From contig NZ_JASHIK010000005.1 of the NCBI RefSeq assembly GCF_030733745.1, forward strand, positions 124,001-188,000: a DNA stretch of 64,000 nucleotides, read 5' to 3'. Both the position numbers and the translations under genes were made by a program. Origin of the DNA: Stappia sp. MMSF_3263. GTDB taxonomy: Bacteria; Pseudomonadota; Alphaproteobacteria; Rhizobiales; Stappiaceae. Below the pieces are notes generated by a model, which saw nothing but the letters and a program-made list of their open reading frames with translations, was not told the origin of the DNA and ran no database searches. Shown piece after piece: positions 34,579 through 45,553 of this stretch. How positions within the stretch are numbered: position 1 is the first letter of the stretch; each line of letters begins with the position of its first letter.

Positions 34579-36905
34579 TTGCGCCGTCCTTTCGGGGGGC
34601 TGCCGGACTTTCCGGCACGGCCGGCGCCACCGCCGCGAGCGTGCTTGCGGTTGCGCGAGATCGTGCGCTCGCGCGCACTCTTTCGCTTGTGATAGTGACC
34701 TTCGCTCAAAAGTTCAAACCGCAGGGCGCCCGCATAGGGGGCTGCTTCGACCAGTCGCACCTCGACGCGGTCGCCCAAAGCGAAGGTTTCCCCGGTGGTT
34801 CGGCCGCTCATCGAATGCGACGATTCGTCGTAATGGTAATAGTCGTCGCCGATGGTCGAGGCGGGCACGAAGCCGTCGGCGCCGGTGTCGTCGAGGCGTA
34901 CGAACAGGCCGGACTTGACGACGCCGGAGATGCGGCCGGCGAACCGGGCGCCGACCTGGTCGGCGAGCCACAGCGCGATCAGCCGGTCGACAGTGTCGCG
35001 CTCGGCGAGCATGGCGCGGCGCTCGGCGGCCGACACGTCGGCGCCGATTGCCTCCAGCTTCGTCTCCATGCCGTCGGGAAGGCCGTCATCGCCGATCGCC
35101 AGGGCGCGGATCAGGCCGCGATGGACGATGAGGTCGGCATAGCGGCGGATCGGCGAGGTGAAATGCGCGTAGCGGCGCAGGTTGAGACCGAAATGGCCAA
35201 TGTTCTGCGGCGAATATTCCGCCTGGGCCTGGCTGCGCAGAATCACTTGGTTGACCAGTTCCGCTTCAGGCGTGCCCGCGACCTTGTGCAGGATCGTGTT
35301 GAAGGCGGAAGGACGCAGCCCGCCGCTGGCGGCGAGCCGGACGCCCAGGGTCGACAGGAATTCCTTGAGCGCCTCGAGTTTCTCCGGGCTGGAGGCATCG
35401 TGCACCCGGTACAGCAGCGGCACGCCGGCCTTTTCCAGGGTCTCGGCCGCCGCGACATTGGCCTGGATCATGAACTCCTCGATCAGCTTGTGCGCATCGA
35501 GGCGTTCGGGCGTATAGACACCCTCGACGGTGCCGTCGGGCTTCAGCCGGATCTTGCGCTCGGGCAGGTCGAGATCGAGCGGTTCGCGGGCATCCCGCCC
35601 GCGTTTCAGACAGGCATAGGTCGCCCAGAGAGGCTTGAGAATGTCCTCCAGGACGGCCTGCGACACGTCCTGCGAGCTGCCATCGATGGCGCCCTGGGCC
35701 TGCTGATAGGAAAGCTTGACCGCCGAGCGCATCATCACCCGGTGGAAACTGTGGCGCAGCTTGTTGCCCTTGGCGTCGAAGACCATGCGCACGGCCAGGG
35801 CCGGCCGGTCCTCGCCTTCCTTGAGCGAACACAGGCCGTTCGACAGGGCTTCCGGCAGCATCGGGATGACGCGATCGGGAAAATAGACGGAATTGCCGCG
35901 CAGATGGGCTTCCCGGTCGAGCGGCTCGCCCGGACGCACGTAATAGGCGACATCGGCGATGGCGACGGTCGCGACATAGCCGTCCGGATTGGCCGGGTCG
36001 GTGTCCGGCTCGGCATGAACGGCGTCGTCATGGTCCTTGGCATCTGCCGGGTCGATCGTGATCAACGGCAGCTTGCGCCAGTCCTCGCGCCCCTTCAGCG
36101 TCGCCGGCCTGGCGCTCTCCGCCGCCTCGATCACGCGGTCGGGAAAGCTGTGCGGAATGCCATGCGTGTGCAGAGCGATCTCGGAGACCGCCATTTCCGA
36201 ATGCATCGCGCCGATGCGCTTGTCGATCCTGCCGCGGGGCAGGCCGTAGCGGCCGGAACGGGCGATGGCGACCGAGACGAGGTCGCCGTCGACGGCGTCC
36301 TTCAGGTCGCTTGTGTCAATGTCCATCTCCTTCTGGCGTCGATCAATCGGCTCCAGGAAGGTTCGGTTTCCCGATTGCCGCAGGATGCCCAGCACGCTTG
36401 CCGCCTGCCGCTCGAGCAGCTTCACGATGCGTCCCGCACGGGTCGCTTCGGCGCCCGGATCGTCGGAGGACAGGCGGATCAGCAGGCGGTCGCCAAGACC
36501 GGGCGCGCGCGTTTCGGAGCGTTTGCGATCGGGGACCACGAGGATCTTCGGCGGTGCGCCGTGCTCCTCCGCGTCCCAGCTGGCCGGCTCGGCGACCAGT
36601 TCGCCGTCCGCGTCGCGGCCGCTCACGTGTACGACAAGCACGGGCGGCAGGTCGCCGGGGCGGGCCAGTTTCTTCTGGCGCTTTTCCAGCAGGCCGTCAT
36701 CGGCCATCTCGCGCAGCAGGCGCTTCAGGTAGATGCGGGCACCGCCGGTGATACCGAAATGACGGGCGATCTCGCGTTTGCCGGCCATTGCCGGATTGGC
36801 GGCGACGAAGGCCATGATCTCGTCGCGGCTCGGGAGTTCGGCACTGCCCTTTGCCTTGGCGCCCTTTTTGGCTGCGGGCGGACGTTTGGGACCCTTTGCG
36901 CTCAA
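34575..36905 (-). CDS. rnr: ribonuclease R
   Basis: The 776-residue 3'-5' exoribonuclease has an N-terminal winged-helix region (about 25-85), cold-shock-like RNA-binding domains, the RNB catalytic domain with DPADAKDHDDAVH near residue 288, and a C-terminal S1 domain (about 640-725) followed by a Lys/Arg/Gly-rich tail. It degrades structured RNA and takes part in rRNA and tmRNA quality control. Its ATG overlaps the topA stop by four bases. Confidence 0.95.
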   Translation of the reverse strand: MSAKGPKRPPAAKKGAKAKGSAELPSRDEIMAFVAANPAMAGKREIARHFGITGGARIYLKRLLREMADDGLLEKRQKKLARPGDLPPVLVVHVSGRDADGELVAEPASWDAEEHGAPPKILVVPDRKRSETRAPGLGDRLLIRLSSDDPGAEATRAGRIVKLLERQAASVLGILRQSGNRTFLEPIDRRQKEMDIDTSDLKDAVDGDLVSVAIARSGRYGLPRGRIDKRIGAMHSEMAVSEIALHTHGIPHSFPDRVIEAAESARPATLKGREDWRKLPLITIDPADAKDHDDAVHAEPDTDPANPDGYVATVAIADVAYYVRPGEPLDREAHLRGNSVYFPDRVIPMLPEALSNGLCSLKEGEDRPALAVRMVFDAKGNKLRHSFHRVMMRSAVKLSYQQAQGAIDGSSQDVSQAVLEDILKPLWATYACLKRGRDAREPLDLDLPERKIRLKPDGTVEGVYTPERLDAHKLIEEFMIQANVAAAETLEKAGVPLLYRVHDASSPEKLEALKEFLSTLGVRLAASGGLRPSAFNTILHKVAGTPEAELVNQVILRSQAQAEYSPQNIGHFGLNLRRYAHFTSPIRRYADLIVHRGLIRALAIGDDGLPDGMETKLEAIGADVSAAERRAMLAERDTVDRLIALWLADQVGARFAGRISGVVKSGLFVRLDDTGADGFVPASTIGDDYYHYDESSHSMSGRTTGETFALGDRVEVRLVEAAPYAGALRFELLSEGHYHKRKSARERTISRNRKHARGGGAGRAGKSGSPPKGRRK

Positions 36906-39589
36906 GAGCCGCCATCCGTGGTCGCGGCCGTCTTCTTCGATGCCGTCTTGGTTGTGCCTGCTTTCTTGGCCGCCGGCTTCTTCGCAGCAGCCTTCTTGGC
37001 CGCGGGCTTTTTCGCGGCCGCCTTTTTCGCCGGAGCCTTGCCGGATTTCGCGGCCTTGGCGTTGACGAGCTCGACCGCTTCCTCAACCGTGATGGTGAGC
37101 GGGTCCTTTCCCTTGGGCAGGGTGGCGTTGACCTTCGCCCATTTCACGTAAGGGCCGTAGCGTCCGTCCTGGACGGTCATCGCGCCGCCGTCGGGATGCT
37201 CGCCCAGTTCCTTCAGCGGGGCCGCGGTGGCGCGGCCGCGGGCGCCCTTGGCGCGCTTTTCGGCAAGCGCGTCGACCGCACGGTTGATGCCGACCGAGAA
37301 CACCTCTTCGGCGCTTTCCAGATTGGCATAGGTGCCTTCGTGCAGGACGAAGGGACCGTAGCGGCCGATACCGGCGGAGATCATCTTGCCGTCTTCGGGA
37401 TGCGGACCGACGTCACGCGGGAGCGACAGGAGCTGAAGGGCCTTGTCCAGGTCCATCTCGGACGCCTGCCATCCGCGCGGCAGGGACGAACGCTTGGGCT
37501 TGGCTTCCTCGCCGAGCTGCACATAGGGGCCGAACCGGCCCGAGCGCAGGGTGACGTCGAGACCGGTCTCCGGATCCTGGCCAAGCAGTTTCGGGCCGTC
37601 GGCGATCTCGGTGTCGCCATCGCCGTTCCCGGCGGACAGCTGCCGCGTGTACCCGCAATGGGGCGGGTTCTCGTTGGGAACCTTGCCCTCGAGTTTTTCC
37701 TTGTCGTAGTGGGAACAGCCCACGAAGGCGCCGAAACGGCTGACCTTCAACGACAGGCGGCCGGTGCCGCATGCCGGACACTTGCGCGGATCCTCGCCGG
37801 TGCCCGCGTCCGGGAAGACGTGGGCGGCGAGCATCTCGTTGAGCGCCTCCAGCACCTCCGATACGCGCAGATCCTTGATCTCGTGAACGGTGTTGGAGAA
37901 TTCCTTCCAGAAATCGCGCAAGACGTCCTTCCACGACAATTCGCCGGCGGAGATGCGGTCGAGCTTTTCTTCAAGCGCGGCGGTGAAGTCGAATTCGACA
38001 TAGCGGTCGAAAAAGCTCTCCAGGAAAGCCGTGACCAGGCGGCCCTTGTCCTCCGGGACGAGGCGCTTTCCGTCGAGATTGACGTATTCGCGGTCGCGCA
38101 GGGTCTGCAGCGTCGAGGCGTAGGTCGACGGGCGACCGATGCCGAGCTCTTCCATCTTCTTGACGAGCGTTGCCTCGGTGAAGCGGGCAGGGGGCTCGGT
38201 GAAGTGCTGGGCGGTCTCGACCGACTGGCGGCTGATGGCCTCGCCCGCCTCCATCGCCGGGAGCCGGCGGCTGTCCTCGTCTTCCTCGTCGTCGCGGCCC
38301 TCCTGGTAGAGGGACAGGAAACCGTCGAACCGGACCACCTGCCCGGTGGCGCGCAGGACCGCGGCGCCGGAGGGCGCCCTGGCGTCGATATCGGCCGTGG
38401 TCCGCTCCAGGACGGCGGATTCCATCTGCGAGGCGATGGTGCGCTTCCAGACGAGCTCGTAAAGGCGGGCCGCGTCCGGATCGAGATAGCGGGCGACGTC
38501 GCGCGGGCGCCGGGTCAGGTCGGTCGGCCGGATGGCCTCGTGCGCCTCCTGGGCGTTCTTTGCCTTGGAGGAATAATGGCGCGGTTTTTCCGGCACGTAT
38601 TCGGGACCGTAGTCCTTGCCGATCACCTTTCGCGCGGAGGCGATGGCCTCGCCGGCGATCTGCACGCCGTCGGTTCGCATATAGGTAATGAGGCCGACGG
38701 TCTCGCCGCCGATATCCGCGCCCTCATAGAGCTTCTGCGCGACCTGCATCGTGCGGGCGGCGGCGAAGCCGTATTTGCGCGAAGCCTCCTGTTGCAGCGT
38801 GGAGGTGGTGAAGGGGGCGGCCGGATGGCGGCGTTGCGGCTTGGACTCGACACTGGCGACGGTCAGTGTCGCGTGGCGCAGGAGGGTGGCGATCTTTTCC
38901 GCCTGTTCCTCGTTGGCAATGTCGAGGCGCCCGAGCTTCTTGCCCTCGAAGGTCGCGATGCGTGCCTGGAAGGCGGCGCCGGCCAAGGTCTGCAGGTTGG
39001 CAAGCACCGACCAGTATTCCTGGCGCACGAAGCGCTCGATTTCCGCTTCCCGGTCACAGACGAGACGCAGCGCGACCGACTGGACGCGCCCGGCGGAGCG
39101 GGCGCCCGGCAGCTTGCGCCAGAGGACCGGCGACAGGGTGAAGCCGACGAGATAGTCGAGCGCGCGGCGGGCAAGATAGGCATCGACCAGCGGTTCGTCG
39201 ATGTCGCGCGGGTTGGCCATCGCATCGAGCACGGACTTCTTGGTGATGGCATTGAAGACCACGCGCTGGACCGGCATGTCCTTCAGCGCCTTCTTCTGCC
39301 GGAGCACCTCGAGCACGTGCCAGGAAATGGCCTCTCCCTCGCGGTCGGGGTCAGTGGCGAGAATAAGGCGGTCGGCGCCTTTCACGGCGCGAACGATGTC
39401 GTTGAGGCGTTTCTGGGACTTGGCGTCCACATCCCATGTCATGGCGAAGTCGTCGTCCGGAAGGACGGACCCGTCCTTTGCGGGGAGGTCGCGGACATGG
39501 CCATAGGAGGCAAGGACCTGATAGTCCGAGCCAAGATACTTGTTGATTGTCTTGGCCTTGGCCGGCGATTCCACGATGACGATATTCAT
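36902..39589 (-). CDS. topA: DNA topoisomerase I
   Basis: The 895-residue type IA topoisomerase has the N-terminal TOPRIM domain (MNIVIVESPAKAKTI, ATDPDREGEAISWH), the active-site tyrosine in GLITYMRTDGV near residue 303 and a CPAC-containing zinc-finger repeat near 600. Several C-terminal DNA-binding repeats follow. The end is a low-complexity Lys/Ala/Pro tail (KKPAAKKAAAKK), common in alphaproteobacterial TopA. It relaxes negative supercoils. The ATG at 39589 starts exactly at the TOPRIM domain; it is first in the topA-rnr-DUF983-NUDIX operon. Confidence 0.97.
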   Translation of the reverse strand: MNIVIVESPAKAKTINKYLGSDYQVLASYGHVRDLPAKDGSVLPDDDFAMTWDVDAKSQKRLNDIVRAVKGADRLILATDPDREGEAISWHVLEVLRQKKALKDMPVQRVVFNAITKKSVLDAMANPRDIDEPLVDAYLARRALDYLVGFTLSPVLWRKLPGARSAGRVQSVALRLVCDREAEIERFVRQEYWSVLANLQTLAGAAFQARIATFEGKKLGRLDIANEEQAEKIATLLRHATLTVASVESKPQRRHPAAPFTTSTLQQEASRKYGFAAARTMQVAQKLYEGADIGGETVGLITYMRTDGVQIAGEAIASARKVIGKDYGPEYVPEKPRHYSSKAKNAQEAHEAIRPTDLTRRPRDVARYLDPDAARLYELVWKRTIASQMESAVLERTTADIDARAPSGAAVLRATGQVVRFDGFLSLYQEGRDDEEDEDSRRLPAMEAGEAISRQSVETAQHFTEPPARFTEATLVKKMEELGIGRPSTYASTLQTLRDREYVNLDGKRLVPEDKGRLVTAFLESFFDRYVEFDFTAALEEKLDRISAGELSWKDVLRDFWKEFSNTVHEIKDLRVSEVLEALNEMLAAHVFPDAGTGEDPRKCPACGTGRLSLKVSRFGAFVGCSHYDKEKLEGKVPNENPPHCGYTRQLSAGNGDGDTEIADGPKLLGQDPETGLDVTLRSGRFGPYVQLGEEAKPKRSSLPRGWQASEMDLDKALQLLSLPRDVGPHPEDGKMISAGIGRYGPFVLHEGTYANLESAEEVFSVGINRAVDALAEKRAKGARGRATAAPLKELGEHPDGGAMTVQDGRYGPYVKWAKVNATLPKGKDPLTITVEEAVELVNAKAAKSGKAPAKKAAAKKPAAKKAAAKKPAAKKAGTTKTASKKTAATTDGGS

Positions 39590-40033
39590 GAGACCCCAAA
39601 AGGAACACGGGCGCTCCACTCCGGCGGAGCGGCGGTACAATTTTGACCAGCATGCGCGACTGACGCGGGACGATCCCCCAATTGCATGGCCGCTGTCAAA
39701 TGACCTTTCCCGCGGGACGGGTCAAGGGCTGCAGGACGCACAGGCGGCCGATTGTCCTGCGGATGGCGGACGCAGCGGGAACAATTCCGCTCCCGCAAGT
39801 CGCCGGACGAGGCCCGGCATCCTCTCGCGGATGAGCGGATCGGCGCGCGCGCCGCGCTTTTCGTCGGTCATGGAAAGGATCGCGAGGCGCCTTCACCCGT
39901 CCGATTGGCGACAACTGAAAATCGAAGGGCTACCTTGCAACCAGTCGTTTTTAACGTGTAGTATGATTGTAGAAAACTAAAGGTTGTATAACTTTCGCCA
40001 GCCGTCAAAATCGGCCAATTATCGGGTCACGAA
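39590..40033. other. topA upstream region without a recognised gene
   Basis: No coding region can be supported in these 444 bases. The left part should carry the topA promoter on the minus strand. The stretch 39930-40010 is AT-rich and probably carries the promoter for the small gene at 40034. Confidence 0.45.
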
Positions 40034-40228
40034 ATGCCGATCGAATCCCACAAGGACCGCTCCGAAGCCGCGCGCTACTGTGCCCAGATATGCCGGGAAT
40101 TGAGGGATCTGGCGTCTCATAATGAATTGGATTTCTTGGCATATTTACTTGAGATGGCACGCGTCGAGGCTTTCGACCGACATGCCGACATCGAGCATGC
40201 GACCGCGGAAAAGGTCGCGCAAAGGTGA
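40034..40228 (+). CDS. small hypothetical protein
   Basis: The 64-residue soluble, helical protein (RSEAARYCAQICRELRDLA, then LDFLAYLLEMARVEA) has two cysteines near the N-terminus. The regular hydrophobic spacing and an AT-rich upstream region support a real gene, and I think similar short proteins occur in Rhizobiales, but I cannot name a family. It stands alone between topA and dprA. Confidence 0.55.
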   Translation: MPIESHKDRSEAARYCAQICRELRDLASHNELDFLAYLLEMARVEAFDRHADIEHATAEKVAQR

Positions 40229-40486
40229 ATTTTACCTGAGGTTGTGTTCCTAGCGGAAGTTGCACGGTGTCTGCGCGATCTCCGCGACACCCAAAAATTT
40301 GGTTGTATTTTATGCAACCGCAACCTCAACTCCGGGTAGGTGTTGGGGCTATTCGAGTTGTTTGTGTTCCCGGTGAAGACGTGACGGCGAGCGCTGTGCC
40401 CGGGAACGGCGATGCCGATCGGACTTGGCGAACCCGCTTGGAGATCTGTAACGATATGATTTTTCGTATGAAAGTCCGCCCGGCGG

Positions 40487-41644
40487 TCAGCGGCTGTCGA
40501 TCAGGCTGATCTTCTGGCCGCGGTGGCGCTCAAGCCGACCGGCAAGCTCGAGTTCCAGCAGGATGACGTGGACGATGCGCGCCTCGACGCCGGTGTGGCG
40601 AATGACCTCGTCGACCTCCACCGGCGAACCGCCGAGTGCAGCAAGAACCCTGTCTCTTGCCGTGTTGTCGACGCTCGGCGGACGAGGCCGATGGTCGGGA
40701 GTGGCCGGTTCGGCGATATCCAGCGGTATGACCGGATCGCCGAGCGACCGGCGGGGGCCGAGGCTTTCCAGCACGTCCTGGCCGCTGGCGACCAGCGTTG
40801 CGCCGTCGCGAATGAGGCGGTTGCCGCCTTCGGAGCGCGGATCGAGCGGCGATCCGGGAACGACGAAGACCTCGCGGCTCTGCTCGGCGGCGAAGCGGGC
40901 CGTGTGCAGCGATCCGGAGGCGCGCGCCGCCTCGATCAGGACGGTTGCAAGCGACATGCCCGAAATCAGGCGGTTGCGGCGCGGAAAATCGCGGGCACGA
41001 GGCTTCCAGCCGAACGGCATCTCGCTGACGATGGCGCCGCCACGCTCGGCGATATCCCGGTAAAGGTCCCGGTTTTCCGGCGGATAGACGACATCGACGC
41101 CGCCGGCGAGGACGGCCAGGGTGCCACCGGCAAGGGCGGCGCGATGGGCGGCCGCATCGATCCCGCGGGCAAGGCCCGAGACGATCGTGTAACCGGCTGA
41201 CGATAGATGACTGGCGATCTCGGTCGCGATCTTCTGCCCGGCGAGCGAGGCGTTGCGGGCGCCGACCATGGCGATGGCGTCGTCCTGCGCGAGGCGGTCG
41301 TCGGAGCCGAGCACGGCGATCAGCGGCGGCGCCCCGTCGACATGGCGCAGCAGCGGCGGGTACCCGTATTCACCCAATGCGCGGAAGCGCCCGCCGAGAC
41401 GTGCCAGCGCCGCGGTCTCTTCTTCCGCGTCGGCTTGCGATGCGACGCGGATGGTTCTCTTGCCGCCCTTGCGGGAAAGCTCGGGCAGCGCGGCGAGCGC
41501 GGCTTCCGCCGAGCCGGTATGGTTGATCAGTTCGCGAAAGGTGATCGGGCCTACATTCTCGGAGCGGATGAGGCGCAGCCAGGCAAGCCGCTGGCGATCC
41601 GTCAGGACGCGGCCGCGCCCCGCTTCGGATCGCTCCGAGGTCAT
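40487..41644 (-). CDS. dprA: DNA-processing protein DprA
   Basis: The 385-residue protein contains a SAM-like N-terminal region, the DprA/Smf Rossmann domain (AIVMGARN-like [59 protein letters not shown]) and a C-terminal winged-helix domain. DprA loads RecA on incoming single-stranded DNA during transformation. Its ATG at 41644 overlaps the plsY stop by four bases, and it is last in the pyrB-pyrC-plsY-dprA run. Confidence 0.95.
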   Translation of the reverse strand: MTSERSEAGRGRVLTDRQRLAWLRLIRSENVGPITFRELINHTGSAEAALAALPELSRKGGKRTIRVASQADAEEETAALARLGGRFRALGEYGYPPLLRHVDGAPPLIAVLGSDDRLAQDDAIAMVGARNASLAGQKIATEIASHLSSAGYTIVSGLARGIDAAAHRAALAGGTLAVLAGGVDVVYPPENRDLYRDIAERGGAIVSEMPFGWKPRARDFPRRNRLISGMSLATVLIEAARASGSLHTARFAAEQSREVFVVPGSPLDPRSEGGNRLIRDGATLVASGQDVLESLGPRRSLGDPVIPLDIAEPATPDHRPRPPSVDNTARDRVLAALGGSPVEVDEVIRHTGVEARIVHVILLELELAGRLERHRGQKISLIDSR

Positions 41645-42261
41645 CCCTTGGATCCGATGCGGCCTTCGGTGCCCTTGAGAAGACGTCCGATATTCTCGTG
41701 ATGCTTGGCCCAGAGGATCAGCGACAGGAGCCCCATCAGCTCGGCGAACTGCACCCGGTCGAAGACGAAGTAGAGCAGGAGCGGGGTGGCGAGGCTGGCG
41801 ATCAGGGCCGAGAGCGAGGAATAGCGGGAGACGAGGGCGACGCCGATCCAGACGACGGCGAAGGCAAGGGCTGCCGGCCAGAACAGGCCGAGCAGGATGC
41901 CGAGATAGGTGGCGACGCCCTTGCCGCCGCGAAACTTCAGCCAGACCGGAAAGAGATGGCCGAGAAAGGCGCCGAGGCCGGCCATGACCATGATGTCCGG
42001 TCCCCCGAAGCGTCCGGCGACCAGCACGGCGAGTGTGCCCTTCAGCATGTCGCCGAGAAGCGTCAGCGCCGCGAGATGCTTCTTTCCGGTGCGCAGAACA
42101 TTGGTCGTGCCGATATTGCCGGAGCCGATCTTGCGAATGTCTCCTTCGCCGGCAAGCCGGGTGATGACAAGGCCGAAGGGAATGGAGCCCAGCAGGTAGC
42201 CAAAAACGAGGGCTGCGAGGAAATAGGGCAGGGCCAGGCTCCAGCTGATCGGGTCGGGCAC
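41641..42261 (-). CDS. plsY: acyl-phosphate:glycerol-3-phosphate acyltransferase
   Basis: The 206-residue polytopic membrane enzyme acylates glycerol-3-phosphate from acyl-phosphate to start phospholipid synthesis. Family motifs are [48 protein letters not shown] and a C-terminal [14 protein letters not shown]. The start is GTG at 42261 after CGGAGG. It lies 32 bases after pyrC and overlaps dprA by four bases. Confidence 0.95.
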   Translation of the reverse strand: MPDPISWSLALPYFLAALVFGYLLGSIPFGLVITRLAGEGDIRKIGSGNIGTTNVLRTGKKHLAALTLLGDMLKGTLAVLVAGRFGGPDIMVMAGLGAFLGHLFPVWLKFRGGKGVATYLGILLGLFWPAALAFAVVWIGVALVSRYSSLSALIASLATPLLLYFVFDRVQFAELMGLLSLILWAKHHENIGRLLKGTEGRIGSKG

Positions 42262-42293
42262 GCGCAGCCTCCGGTTGTGATCGTGGTGCAATC

Positions 42294-43589
42294 CTAGGAC
42301 GAGACGATCCGTCCCGCAACGATGGTCTGGAGGACCTGCCCGGAAAACCGCGCGTCCTCGAAGGGCGTGTTCTTCGAGCGCGAGCGGATACGGGCCTTGT
42401 CGAGAACCCAGGGCCGGTCCGGGTCGAAGACGACGATATCCGCCGGAGCGCCTTTGGCAAGACATCCCCCCGGAAGGCCGAGGCGGTGGGCGGGATTGCA
42501 GGTCATGGCCGCCAGCAGGGTCGGGAGTGGCACGTCGCCGGCATGCACCAGGCGCAGCCCGGCCGCCAGCAGGGTTTCCAGGCCGATGGCGCCGTCGGCG
42601 GCTTCCGCGAAGGGGTGGCGCTTGGTCTCGACATCTTGCGGATCGTGATTGGAAACGATGACATCGATCGTGCCGGCGGCGAGCGCCGCGACCATGGCCA
42701 GGCGTTCTTCCTCGGCGCGCAGCGGCGGCGACATCTTGAAGAAGGTCCGGTAGGGGCCGATGTCGTTTTCGTTGAGCGCCAGGTGATTGATCGAGATGCC
42801 GCAGGTGACGTCGAGGCCATTTTCCTTCGCGCGACCGACGGCGGCGGCGCTGTCGGCGCAGGAGACGGTCTGTGCGTGATAGCGGCCACGGGTCAGCGCG
42901 GCGAGGCGCAGGTCCCGCTCGACCATGATGATCTCGGCCTCGCGCGGGCTGGAGGGAAGGCCCTTCCAGCTCGCCGATAGGCTCTCGTTGATGACGCCCG
43001 CGCCGGCAAGGTCCGGATCCTCCGTGTGGTGCATCACCAGCGCGTCGAAGTCGCGGGCATAGGTCAGCAGCCGCCGCATCATGCCGGAATGGGTGACCGA
43101 GCGATGGCCGTTGGAAAACCCGACGGCTCCGGCCTCGCGCAGCAGGCCGATCTCGCTCATCTCCTCGCCGCCCAGATGCTTGGTCAGCGCGGCGAGTGGG
43201 TGGACATTGACCACGGCCGTGTCGCGGGCACGCCGCAGGATGAAGTCGACCAGGGCCGGATCGTCGATGACGGGATCGGTCTGGGGCGAGGTGACAATCG
43301 TCGTGACGCCGCCGGCGGCTGCCGCCTGGCTGGCGCTTGCCAGCGTCTCGCGGTGTTCGCCACCGGGTTCGCCGACGGTGACGCCGATGTCGATCAGCCC
43401 GGGCGCAACGACCGCGCCGGCCACGTCGATCACCTGCGTGCCTTCCGGGGCGCCCTGGTTGAGCGCGGCGGTTCCGGCGGCCGCGATGCGGCCGTCGACC
43501 AGCAGCACGGAGCCCTGTTCGTCGATACCGCTGGCCGGGTCGATGACGCGGGCGTTGGCAAGAAGGATCGGGGTCGGGGTCGCCGCCAT
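42294..43589 (-). CDS. pyrC: dihydroorotase-like protein, probably non-catalytic (PyrC'/PyrX type)
   Basis: The 431-residue amidohydrolase-fold protein follows pyrB by 11 bases. The metal-binding HxH of active dihydroorotases (DxHxHLREPG) is replaced by [13 protein letters not shown] at residues 67-79, so the zinc site is incomplete. Other positions are partly kept (MHHTEDP, SNHDPQ). This is the signature of pseudo-dihydroorotases that are structural partners of aspartate carbamoyltransferase, as known in Pseudomonas. An active dihydroorotase should be encoded elsewhere. The ATG is at 43589. Confidence 0.88.
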   Translation of the reverse strand: MAATPTPILLANARVIDPASGIDEQGSVLLVDGRIAAAGTAALNQGAPEGTQVIDVAGAVVAPGLIDIGVTVGEPGGEHRETLASASQAAAAGGVTTIVTSPQTDPVIDDPALVDFILRRARDTAVVNVHPLAALTKHLGGEEMSEIGLLREAGAVGFSNGHRSVTHSGMMRRLLTYARDFDALVMHHTEDPDLAGAGVINESLSASWKGLPSSPREAEIIMVERDLRLAALTRGRYHAQTVSCADSAAAVGRAKENGLDVTCGISINHLALNENDIGPYRTFFKMSPPLRAEEERLAMVAALAAGTIDVIVSNHDPQDVETKRHPFAEAADGAIGLETLLAAGLRLVHAGDVPLPTLLAAMTCNPAHRLGLPGGCLAKGAPADIVVFDPDRPWVLDKARIRSRSKNTPFEDARFSGQVLQTIVAGRIVSS

Positions 43590-43600
43590 GGTCGTCCTCC

Positions 43601-44557
43601 TCAGTTGTTCGGCAGGTGGGCGGCGAGCGCCTCGAGAACCGCCATCCGCACGGCAACGCCCATCTCGACCTGCTCGCGGATCAGACTTTGCGGGCCGTCG
43701 GCGATCTCCGGATCGATCTCCACGCCCCGGTTCATCGGACCGGGATGCATGACGAGCGCATCCGGCTTGGCGCTGTCGAGCTTGTCCCGGTCGAGGCCGT
43801 AGTAGCGGAAATACTCGCGCACGGAGGGAATGAAGGAGCCGGCCATGCGTTCGCGCTGAAGCCGCAGCATCATGACGATGTCGGCGCCGGCAAGGCCCGC
43901 GCGCATGTCCTGGAACACCTCGACGCCCATCTGGGCGATGCCGTTGGGCAGCAGCGTGGAAGGGGCGACGACCCGCACCCTTGCGCCGAGCGCGTTGAGC
44001 AGGATGATGTTGGACCGGGCGACGCGCGAATGCAGGATGTCGCCGCAGATCGCCACCGTCAGCCGGGCGATGCCGCCCTTGTGGCGGCGGATGGTCAGCG
44101 CGTCGAGCAGCGCCTGGGTGGGGTGCTCGTGGGCGCCGTCGCCGGCATTGACGACCGAGCATCCGACCTTCTGCGCCAGAAGGTGCACCGCGCCCGCCGC
44201 GTGATGGCGTACGACGATGATGTCGGGATGCATCGCGTTCAGCGTCGCGGCCGTGTCGATCAGCGTCTCGCCCTTCTTCACCGAGGACGAGGAGACCGAC
44301 ATGTTCATGACGTCCGCGCCAAGCCGCTTGCCGGCGATCTCGAAGGACGACTGCGTCCGCGTCGAGGCCTCGAAGAAGAGGTTGATCTGGGTCCGGCCGC
44401 GAAGGACGGCTTTCTTCTTTTCCACCTGCCGGCTGATCTCGACGGCGGCTTCCGCCCTGTCGAGAAGGGCGGTGATCTCGTGGGGCTGCAGGCCCTCGAT
44501 GCCAAGAAGATGACGGTGCGGATAAAGCTCCGCGAGAGGAGAGGTCGGTGTGCTCAT
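43601..44557 (-). CDS. pyrB: aspartate carbamoyltransferase catalytic subunit
   Basis: The 318-residue enzyme makes N-carbamoylaspartate, the committed step of pyrimidine synthesis. Carbamoyl-phosphate loop [28 protein letters not shown] and [11 protein letters not shown] are all present. It is followed closely by the pseudo-dihydroorotase, with which it probably forms a complex, then plsY and dprA. The AEC gene lies 69 bases upstream on the same strand. Confidence 0.96.
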   Translation of the reverse strand: MSTPTSPLAELYPHRHLLGIEGLQPHEITALLDRAEAAVEISRQVEKKKAVLRGRTQINLFFEASTRTQSSFEIAGKRLGADVMNMSVSSSSVKKGETLIDTAATLNAMHPDIIVVRHHAAGAVHLLAQKVGCSVVNAGDGAHEHPTQALLDALTIRRHKGGIARLTVAICGDILHSRVARSNIILLNALGARVRVVAPSTLLPNGIAQMGVEVFQDMRAGLAGADIVMMLRLQRERMAGSFIPSVREYFRYYGLDRDKLDSAKPDALVMHPGPMNRGVEIDPEIADGPQSLIREQVEMGVAVRMAVLEALAAHLPNN

Positions 44558-44626
44558 TAAAGCCTACCCTATAGGCGCTGCGGGCCAGGGGCTCAAGTGC
44601 GGAGAACGCTTCTCCACCGTCACGCC

Positions 44627-45553
44627 CTAAACGGCGATGAGGAGGACAAGCGGCATGGAGACGGCCGCGACCAGTGTCTGCAGTGTAAGGATCTCGGCCA
44701 TCAGCGGCGCGTCGCCTCCCATCTGGCGAGCGAGCAGGTAGGCGTTGCCGGCGGAGGGCACCGACATGGCGATCATCACCGCCGTGAAGGCGGGGCCATG
44801 CACGCCGATCAGGGTGGCGAAGAGAAAGCCGAAGAGCGGCATGACGGCGAGCTTGAGGATGGTCGCGCTCGTCAATGCGGGCCCGGGTCGGCGCAGGGAG
44901 CCCAGGTTGAGCCCGGCGCCGACGCAGACGATGCCGATGGGCAGGGCCGCGCTGCCGAGGATCTCCAGCGTCGACCAGGCGAAGCGCGGCAGCGGCAGGC
45001 CGGTCACGTTGATCGCAAGCCCCACGGCGGTCGACCAGATCAGCGGGTTGCGGACGAGGTCGAGCGCGATCTTGGCGGCGCCCGGCGCCTCGCCGCTGGC
45101 GAAACGCGACAGCACAAGCACGTTGATGATGTTGAGCAGCGGGATCATCGCCACCACGGCAACCGCCAGCAGGGCGACGCCGTCGGCGCCCAGCAACTCG
45201 TCGGCGATGGCCAGCGCGACGAAGGTGTTCCAGCGCGTCGCCCCCTGGAACACGGATGAAAAGCGCGGGCCGTCGATGCCGAAGCTGCGTTTCAGGAGCG
45301 GTTGAAGCGCAAGCGCAAGGGCCGTCATCGCGAAGATGGACAGGACCAGGGCGGCACTCATCTCGAAGGCGGGAATGGCCATGAAGTCGGTGCGGGCGAC
45401 GGTCGAGATGATGATGGCGGGGAACAGCAGGAAATACGCGATCTTCTCGATGCCGCGCCACTGGTCGCCGGTGATGAGCCCCATGCGGGCAACGACATGG
45501 CCGGCGGCAATGACGAAGAGCACCGGAACGAGCGCGTTGAGAATTCCGTTCAC
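44627..45553 (-). CDS. AEC family transporter
   Basis: The 308-residue membrane protein has about ten hydrophobic segments in two halves and motifs of the auxin efflux carrier family ([51 protein letters not shown] in split form). Substrate is unknown; bacterial members often move malate, malonate or other carboxylates. The start is GTG at 45553, overlapping the ruvX stop as GTGA. It sits between ruvX and pyrB. Confidence 0.87.
   Translation of the reverse strand: MNGILNALVPVLFVIAAGHVVARMGLITGDQWRGIEKIAYFLLFPAIIISTVARTDFMAIPAFEMSAALVLSIFAMTALALALQPLLKRSFGIDGPRFSSVFQGATRWNTFVALAIADELLGADGVALLAVAVVAMIPLLNIINVLVLSRFASGEAPGAAKIALDLVRNPLIWSTAVGLAINVTGLPLPRFAWSTLEILGSAALPIGIVCVGAGLNLGSLRRPGPALTSATILKLAVMPLFGFLFATLIGVHGPAFTAVMIAMSVPSAGNAYLLARQMGGDAPLMAEILTLQTLVAAVSMPLVLLIAV

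Noticed and set aside
34641-39646. Long plus-strand open frames opposite rnr and topA
   Set aside because: They are antisense shadows of high-GC genes with strong motifs on the minus strand.
41641-45461. Very long minus-strand frames running across several genes
   Set aside because: Only the parts identified as plsY and pyrC carry family motifs; the rest reads pyrB and AEC in the wrong frame.
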